A DNA stretch of 64,000 nt from contig JAPXFQ010001341.1 of NCBI GenBank assembly GCA_028564705.1, positions 434,001 through 498,000 on the forward strand, written 5' to 3'. The DNA is from Apricaphanius iberus (Eukaryota > Chordata > Actinopteri > Cyprinodontiformes > Aphaniidae). A model generated the notes under the pieces. The model ran no database searches, was not told where the DNA came from, and saw nothing but the letters and a program-made list of their open reading frames with translations. Below, piece by piece: positions 58,221-64,000 of the stretch. How positions within the stretch are numbered: position 1 is the first letter of the stretch; each line of letters starts with the position of its first letter. The position numbers were made by a program, and so were the translations under genes.

Positions 58221-58520
58221 AGAGCTCATTCGTCGAACGCTACGGAGAGCAAACATCAGTGATTGGTCAGCCCCAGATTATTTTAACAGAACGTTGCCTA
58301 TATTGTCAATGTAATTACTAGTCAATGCAGCTTTTGAGAACTAGATGCCTTATAATGCAATCTCTGTTTATCTAATCTGGTCTTTTGGCGATTTTAAACA
58401 CCAAGAAGTGTAGAGAAAGACAAAACAGACCGCTGTGTTTGTTTACATGCATTTATAGACTCTTCTGAGCTGCACTTCCAGTAAAACGCTTTCCCACTCA
58501 ATCAGAACTCTCTCTCTGTT
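58221..58520 (+). repeat. MITE family H2, middle part, continued
   Basis: GTGATTGGTCAG, then TTGGCGATTTTAAACACCAA and GAGCTGCACTTCCAGTAAAA, match the inner part of the 26254 MITE in the same order and orientation. The right end is missing. Confidence 0.65.
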
Positions 58521-58576
58521 GGCCATTTGCTCCTTGAATGGACGTACGTTTACAAGCTGAAGTAAATTTCAGTCTG

Positions 58577-58997
58577 ATGCTGCGTTCAGACCACACAGTG
58601 TCTAAGTCAAGCAATGCTCCCAACGCATCTAGATTGATGTATATAAATTTTTTAGATGAAGCTTGCAAAGCTCGTAGGCGGGCCTTTTTCTGCTGGATGT
58701 TTAAAACACTAGCGGCTAGACATCATTGACATCGGTCGATATCACTACAGTGAGACGCTCTAATGGTTGCCGCACTGCGTCACGTCCGTCAAAAGTTCAG
58801 CTAGATGAACTTCTGCGTTGCTTGTGTTTGCTACGTTGCTGCTTGAAATGCAAGAAACGCTTGAAAAGTTGATGGAGCCAACACATACAACGCACCGCAG
58901 AGACTCTGACGGACCTCTGAATCTGACTCAACCATAGACTTTAAATGTAATCTTACCACAACTGACGCTGATGTTTGGGGCGGTGTGAACGCAGCAT
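58577..58997 (+). mobile_element. MITE family H1, copy 5 (both ends present)
   Basis: It starts ATGCTGCGTTCAGACC and ends GGTGTGAACGCAGCAT, with one mismatch between the arms, and contains the family block CTTGAAAAGTTGA and CACCGCAGAGA. 421 bp, non-coding. Confidence 0.82.
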
Positions 58998-59650
58998 AAG
59001 TCTCCTCCCCATCCTGTCGGCCCATGGCTCCCCAGCCAAAAAAATATATAAGTCAACAGAGCACTAAAAGTTTTTTGGGTTTTTTTTGTCTTATGTACTG
59101 AATTACATATATGTTGTGCCGCAGTTTAAATGATATACATTGATTTATTTGAATTTAAAATATTTGCATTTAAAATATCTACAAATCACAACTTGCATAT
59201 ATGATGCCACGGAGCTAACGCTAGCTAGCACTAGCCCGCACGTGAAATACTCATCGAGAGCTTGTAGAGCTTCTCCCGAATGCTGGCTCACACTTAACCG
59301 ACTCTTTCTCTCCCAACACTTTCTACATGGCCAGATTTATAGTGCTTTTCTCCACCTTTATGTTCATTCCTTCGTCCTGGAGGAAGGAGGCGAGTATTGC
59401 AATTTTTCTCCTTCCTCCGCAAAGTGTTTTTACACAAAACCTAAAGTAACTTTAGCCGGCAGTCGAAATGTAGCATTTGATCTGCATCAAAATGGGTCTT
59501 TAAAATTCATTGACATCGTATGTCCGGTCCATGGTGCTTTTGTTTTTTGTTTTTTTGTTTTTTGTTTTCTTTAACGTGTCCTGTCTTGCAGTTTGCCACT
59601 CAGAATTGGTGTCTGAGTACCAAGTACAAGCCCAAAAGATTTACTTTCCC
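58998..59650. other. Spacer, nothing recognised
   Basis: No gene supported. 59536-59572 is a low-complexity (TTTTTTGT)n run. A 144-codon frame at 59140 has no domains and runs into that low-complexity stretch. Confidence 0.5.
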
Positions 59651-60480
59651 AAGCAGAGTATTACAGCTTCGTTGTAATACTCCACTTGATGTATATGTAT
59701 GAAAAAATCTTTATTATTGATTACCGAGGGTTCAATTTCCTGAAGTCGTGGACACGAAACCGAGACAAGAAGGAAGAAAGGAAGAAGGTGAAGAAAAGAA
59801 ACCGGACCAGCAGAGGCGCGAACCGACGACACAAGACAGGGAGGCAAACAAAGAACACAAGAAAACATCCCAGTCCTCCGCCTATGCCGGACGGCAGAGA
59901 AGCGGTAAAAAAAACCCAAAACAAACAAAAACAACAAACTGAACAGAACCACACCAATAGTTCAGATCCAGTAATATAAACTAACAATTACACATTCACT
60001 ACACGCAAGCATGGATTAATAAACACAATACTAATGTTTCTGTTAAGCTCCTGGTAAAAGCTAACTAATGACAATAACCTCAGCTCAAGATATGTCCATC
60101 CACACCAATGTCCCCACACCTATGTGTGTGTGCGAGCATGCAGGTCTGAATAAGGCTTCCCCCATGCAAGTGATTGATAGTTAGTGTAAGGAACCGTCAA
60201 TCCGTCCTACAGGAATCGACACAGACATGAAGGAGGCAGGACTCTGGAGGCATCCAGAGTCCCACAGAGTGCAGGAGCCGCAGGCAGACCAGCGCAGGGC
60301 CGATCACCCACCAAGAGAGGAACAGATGGAAGCCCCAGGGGAACACCAAGCAGGCGCAATGCTGGGGCCCGAGAGATCGCAGGGACGAGCCCACGGGCTC
60401 CGCCGGAAACCGGCTACGCTAGGGCGGGCCCGGAACAGGACCCGGAGGCCACGGGGATCAGGGGCACCCCGCCCCCCATG
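59650..60480 (-). mobile_element. L1/Tx1-type LINE 3' UTR, copy 2
   Basis: On the minus strand this matches the 3' UTR of the copy at 36441-37515 (shared TGTGTGCGAGCATGCAGGT-type words, CCGTCAATCCGTCC, ACATGAAGGAGG on the plus strand). The terminal hairpin is intact here: GAGTATTACA at 59656-59665 and TGTAATACTC at 59673-59682, with a 7-base loop. No ORF2 is attached. Confidence 0.75.
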
Positions 60481-60489
60481 GTGCTTTTT

Positions 60490-60596
60490 TAACCAGATCA
60501 GAAAATAACTTTTATAGCTCCACTGATTTTCATCCATTTTTTTGGCAGTAGGAGACCAATCAACCAGAAGTAAAAGGGCATGACTTAGGCTCCCCA
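60490..60596 (-). repeat. Host repeat with empty H2 insertion site
   Basis: Read on the minus strand, GGGGAGCCTAAGTCATGCCC matches the joined flanks of the MITE at 26251-26895 with a single TAA (60585-60587) and no MITE. Confidence 0.8.
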
Positions 60597-60797
60597 TAAA
60601 CTACTGTCGACCACAGACATAACTGGTAGCTAGATCCACCAGAAAAAAAGGTCTGCATTCCCTGCTGTTATGGTGGGGAATTGCTTTGCAACACTGCCAC
60701 AAACAGAGAAGTACAAAAAGGAAATGTCTCCTTTAATATCCATGTGTTTGAGTGTGAACTTGCTGATGGAGAAATGTAAACTAGGCTTTAAAAGGAA
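60597..60797 (+). repeat. MITE family H2, right end
   Basis: CCCTGCTGTTATGGTGG, GAATTGCTTTGC, and the end GAGAAATGTAAACTAGGCT match the right 200 bases of the 26254 MITE in the same orientation. The left part is missing. Confidence 0.65.
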
Positions 60798-60839
60798 GAC
60801 ATAACAGAAGAAAAAAAGGGACGTCATTCTACCAGCAGC

Positions 60840-61061
60840 CAATGTATTGACTAAATTCAAACAGTTACTGTACAAAATTAAAACATACACCATTTCAAAA
60901 AGGCACTAAAATTTTATCACTTAACTTTATTACCCATATTGGACTTTGCCTCACAAGCTTAGGGTGACTCTGAAAGGTGAGCTGAATTTCAGATACAATC
61001 CTTCTTCCTGACGACAGGCAGCTCAGGTCTAACATCTGGAATTGGATTAAACAACTTGCAG
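60840..61061 (+). promoter_or_regulatory. UGT exon-1/promoter module 5 (for gene D)
   Basis: TGGACTTTG at 60940-60948 is followed by CCTCACAAGC. The exon part has GACGACAGGCAGCTCAGGTC and CTGGAATTGGATTAAACAAC, then TTGCAG and a donor GTTTA at 61062. The gene D acceptor is at 61385, giving an intron of only about 324 bases. Because it is so compact, this copy is the clearest model of the ancestral arrangement. Confidence 0.78.
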
Positions 61062-61388
61062 GTTTAATTTTTCTAAATACCTTTGTTTGAAGAAAATACA
61101 ACTCCATATTGATAATTCTTTAACTGCTTTTTCATCTTAATCTGAAGGGATTTGATATACTTCATTTTCTAATATGTTTCTTCAAAATTCTAAAGTTTAC
61201 AAACACTAAGATTGCTGTGCCTTTCAAAAATTCAGAAAGCCAAAACAAATGTGAAACAACATTTACCGTAGGAACATTGGGAAGTTTCTTAAATGTTTCT
61301 GAAACAGAAGACTCAATGGTTCCTCTATTCAGTCAAAATAAACGTTGTTAAGGGTTATTGTTTTCGTTTTTTTCCCTCTTTGCAGAAC
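61062..61388 (+). other. Gene D intron 1 with splice acceptor
   Basis: Donor GT at 61062 and acceptor TTTTCCCTCTTTGCAG ending at 61385. AAC follows and then the ATG at 61389. An in-frame ATG at 61293 lies inside this intron and is not the start. Confidence 0.72.
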
Positions 61389-62969
61389 ATGTCCAACTCT
61401 GTCTCTGTACTCCTGGCAGTCCTCTGCTTTCTGTTGCTCAGACCGTCTCATTGTAGCAACATCCTGGTGGTGCCTGTTGATGGCAGCCACTGGATCAACA
61501 TGAAGATTTTGCTTGAAGAGCTTCACTCCAGGGGCCATGAAATCACAGTTTTGCACCCTGCCAAGAGCTGGTTCATCTCCAGTAACTCCGCGCTTTATAC
61601 CTCCATTCATATTCCTACACTCTCGGATGGGACTGACAAAAACTTTTACATGAAAATGCTGCAGGATGTCATAGATTGCCGTGGCCATCCTAAATTTCTA
61701 CACTCATTTTGTCAACACAATTTGCTTACTAAGTTGTTAGAAGGGGGCCATAAGGGTTCGGCGAGAATAGCTAACAAGATTTTAGAGGACGCAGTGCTGA
61801 TGAAGAAGTTAAAGGACAAAAAGTATGACCTTGTCTTGACAGACCCTGCCTTTCCTATAGGGGTTATTCTGGGTAGTTACCTCAAGCTACCGATGATTTT
61901 TAATGTCCGATGGATTAATAATGGAGAGGGCCATCAAACCATAGCTCCCACTCCAGTGTCTTACGTTCCTGTATCTGGAAGTGAGCTTCATGATAAGATC
62001 GATTTCTTGGAGAGGCTAAAGAACATGTTGCATTATCTCTACAGTGTTTATGAGTTGTACTTCGTCATTAACCCAGCCTACTCAGATCTGTTCCAGAAAT
62101 ACTTCCCTCCTGGGACTGATTTGGTGTCTTTGGAGCTCTCAGCTGACATTTGGCTTTCTAGGGGAGATTTTGTCTTTGAGTTCCCTCGACCCACCATGCC
62201 CAATGTGGTGTACATAGGGGGGTTCCAGTGCAAGGAGGCCCAACCCCTCCCTGATGATCTGGAGGCCTTCATGCGGAGTTCTGGGGAACACGGGGTGGTG
62301 GTCATGTCTCTGGGAACACTGGTGTCAGCTCTGCCTCCTGAGATCACAGACGCCATCGCTGCTGCTTTTGCTCAGCTCCCCCAGAAGGTGATTTGGCGTT
62401 TTGTAGGCGACAAACCTTCATCTCTGGGGGAAAACACCCGGATGGTGAAATGGCTTCCCCAGAATGATCTCTTAGGACACCCAAAGACAAGAGTCTTCAT
62501 AGCCCATGGAGGAACAAACGGAATGTACGAGGCCATCTATCACGGCGTTCCTGTTCTGGGTTTGCCCCTCATTTTTGATCAGTTTGACAACTTACTGCGA
62601 CTGAAGGAGCGTGGTGCGGCTCGGGTGGTGGAGGTCCGATCTCTGACCAAAGACAATTTCCTGGAGGCTCTGAAGGAAGTCTTAGAGAATCCGTCTTACC
62701 GTAAAAACATCCAACGTCTTTCTCAGCTACACCGTGACCGACCAATATCTCCAATGGACACAGCCATCTTCTGGATAGAGTACGTCATCAGGAACAAAGG
62801 AGCCGCCCACCTACAGTCGGCAGGTTTCAACCTGCCTTGGTATTCCTACTTCTGCCTGGACGTAGTAATCTTTGTTTTGACCTTTTTTGGAACCTTCATC
62901 TGGGGATCAGTCTTGGTCTGTAGGTTAATCTGCTGTAGAAGGTCCAGCAAGAAAAGGAAAACCGAGTAA
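61389..62969 (+). CDS. ugt5: UDP-glucuronosyltransferase D (UGT5-like), single coding exon
   Basis: A 526-residue UGT with signal peptide 1-22 ([18 protein letters not shown]), catalytic His34 (VDGSHW), Asp152 (LTDPAF), signature WLPQNDLLGHP through AHGGTNG to LIFDQFDN, membrane anchor near 485-512 and tail KKRKTE. It is two residues shorter than A and C, just after the signal peptide. The Asn-Ser-Ser sequon of A and C reads NSA here, so that glycosylation site is lost. Residues 75-150 are its own version (SIHIPTLSDGTDKNFYMKML region). It shares VGDKPSSLGENTR with A but LIFDQ and LKERG with pseudogene B. The role is as for A. The compact upstream module makes it the best candidate for an intact, expressed gene. 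Confidence 0.93.
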   Translation: MSNSVSVLLAVLCFLLLRPSHCSNILVVPVDGSHWINMKILLEELHSRGHEITVLHPAKSWFISSNSALYTSIHIPTLSDGTDKNFYMKMLQDVIDCRGHPKFLHSFCQHNLLTKLLEGGHKGSARIANKILEDAVLMKKLKDKKYDLVLTDPAFPIGVILGSYLKLPMIFNVRWINNGEGHQTIAPTPVSYVPVSGSELHDKIDFLERLKNMLHYLYSVYELYFVINPAYSDLFQKYFPPGTDLVSLELSADIWLSRGDFVFEFPRPTMPNVVYIGGFQCKEAQPLPDDLEAFMRSSGEHGVVVMSLGTLVSALPPEITDAIAAAFAQLPQKVIWRFVGDKPSSLGENTRMVKWLPQNDLLGHPKTRVFIAHGGTNGMYEAIYHGVPVLGLPLIFDQFDNLLRLKERGAARVVEVRSLTKDNFLEALKEVLENPSYRKNIQRLSQLHRDRPISPMDTAIFWIEYVIRNKGAAHLQSAGFNLPWYSYFCLDVVIFVLTFFGTFIWGSVLVCRLICCRRSSKKRKTE

Positions 62970-63045
62970 TTCACCAAGAAAGGAACCCTAACAACTTTAG
63001 TATTAAAGTAAAGGAAGTTTAACACTACCATATTTATAATGTATC
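62970..63045 (+). terminator. Gene D 3' UTR, A-type
   Basis: This segment is homologous to the start of gene A's 3' UTR (shared ACTACCATATTTATAATGTA). ATTAAA at 63002-63007, the common variant poly(A) signal, lies 33 bases after the stop. Confidence 0.6.
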
Positions 63046-63050
63046 AAGCA

Positions 63051-63190
63051 GTCTTGGTCTGTAGGTTATTCTGCTGTAGAAGGTACAGCAAGAAAAGTTG
63101 AGTAATAGTTGTTTTTTTTAGGTAATGCATAACAATGACCTACAAGATCTGGTAGAGACAAACATTTACCTGGTGTGCCATTTATAAAAA
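63051..63190 (+). pseudogene. Stray UGT 3' end after gene D
   Basis: GTCTTGGTCTGTAGGTTATT, then AGAAGGTACAGCAAGAAAAG and GAGTAATAG, repeat the anchor end, basic tail and stop of a UGT. The following AATGCATAACAATGACCTAC, AAGATCT and GAGACAAACATTTACCTGG match the UTR after pseudogene B (41805-41880). It is thus a B-type 3' end left behind gene D. Confidence 0.85.
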
Positions 63191-64000
63191 ATTTCTACCA
63201 TTTTTGGATTCATTACAAAAATTAAAATGATAACTGAATATCCTAAGTATTAATGTTTTTATGATCTTGTGATTTATTAAGTTCAGAAATGCTCTGAATA
63301 TTTTTCAATGTATGTCAGTCTTTGATGTGAATTATTTTACTTAAATATGAAAATCAACAGACTTTGAAATATTCCTTCATCTCAAATTTAGACCAGAAAA
63401 TGTACTTTTATTAGGCTCCTTAGAGACCAGTAAACAGAGAACAAATTACCTGATGTTTGGTATTACAATAGGACTTTTTCATTTAATCCGTAGCTTTAAA
63501 TAAGAATTTGCCAATTATGTTTGTTTTGTATTTACCATTAGGTAAACCTTAGCTTGATTATTAACAGATGTTATTCCTACTAATAGCTTTCACTGATTCT
63601 TTTTACTTACAGTAGTTATGTAATTAATGTAATTGTAAATGTAATTATCTTTGGATGTTTTGTCTTTTTTTCTTTTTTTTATCTGAATCCTGGGAATAAT
63701 TAAGACATCTTTTGTGGGTCATTTGTGATTGTGCATTGATACGTCTTTATGGTGGTTAAAAACTGGGCATGCTCATCAATTAATGTAACCAATATTCAGA
63801 GCTAGTTCAAAGCAAACTACCACTGCTTGAGGCCCACCAGACCACCAGAGGCCTCCCATAAATGCTTGAATTTAGACGCAGAAGTAAAATGTTGGTTTAT
63901 GGAGATAGAAGAAATTTGATGTGATGGTTTCGGGATCAATTAATTACAACATTTTCATATTTAAAGGAATTGCTTGCTTCGTAAAAGTGACAATAAATAT
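63191..64000. other. Spacer to window end, nothing recognised
   Basis: AT-rich, no supported gene or repeat. The cluster may continue beyond the window. Confidence 0.5.

Noticed and set aside
61293..61388. N-terminal extension of UGT gene D (32 residues)
   Set aside because: Same reason: it is intron sequence between the module-5 donor and the acceptor at 61385.

Overview
The window looks like nuclear DNA of a ray-finned (teleost) fish. Two Rex3 (RTE-clade) LINEs, an I-clade LINE, an L1/Tx1-type LINE, hAT and PIF/Harbinger elements and many MITEs are present. The only host genes I can support are a tandem array of UDP-glucuronosyltransferases whose whole protein lies in one exon, the form I associate with the fish UGT5 family. 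There are no bacterial-style operons, and most of the window is AT-rich intergenic or intronic sequence crowded with transposon remains.

UGT array, all on the plus strand: gene A (22017-23603), pseudogene B (40158-41807) followed by a stray 3' end (41892-42096), gene C (52651-54237), gene D (61389-62969) followed by another stray 3' end (63051-63190). A, C and D encode proteins of 526-528 residues with signal peptide, catalytic His and Asp, the UGT signature, a C-terminal membrane anchor and a KxKxx ER-retrieval tail. Each copy has a pyrimidine-rich CAG splice acceptor 3-4 bases before the ATG, so the coding exon should be exon 2. Upstream I find five copies of a matching exon-1/promoter module (about 17.44, 27.43, 47.80, 56.51 and 60.94 kb). 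Each has TGGACTTTG, the reverse complement of the HNF4-alpha motif CAAAGTCCA, 117-139 bases before a GT splice donor. The fourth module has no coding exon and is the orphaned front end of a lost duplicate.

Transposon layout: 0.9-2.5 kb is a 5'-truncated Rex3 with a 14-bp target duplication. 8-14 kb has hAT-like and palindromic MITEs and a Harbinger transposase exon. 18.7-20.8 kb is a dead hAT transposase inside intron 1 of gene A. 26.25-26.89 kb is a Harbinger MITE. 27.9-35.3 kb is a four-level nest: an interspersed repeat, split by an LTR-type element, split by an I-clade LINE, split by a 100-bp LINE/SINE tail. 36.4-38.0 kb is an L1-type LINE tail. 47.0-49.3 kb holds two more MITEs. 50.4-51.9 kb is a second Rex3 with internal deletions. 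54.35-54.91 kb is an inverted-repeat element beside a long hairpin. 57-60.8 kb is a MITE cluster plus a second L1 tail.

The UGT enzymes should act in the ER lumen, conjugating small lipophilic compounds with a sugar from a UDP-sugar, and the shared exon-1 modules suggest common liver/intestine-type control. The copies are nearly identical over most of their length but differ strongly in residues about 75-150, the acceptor-substrate side.
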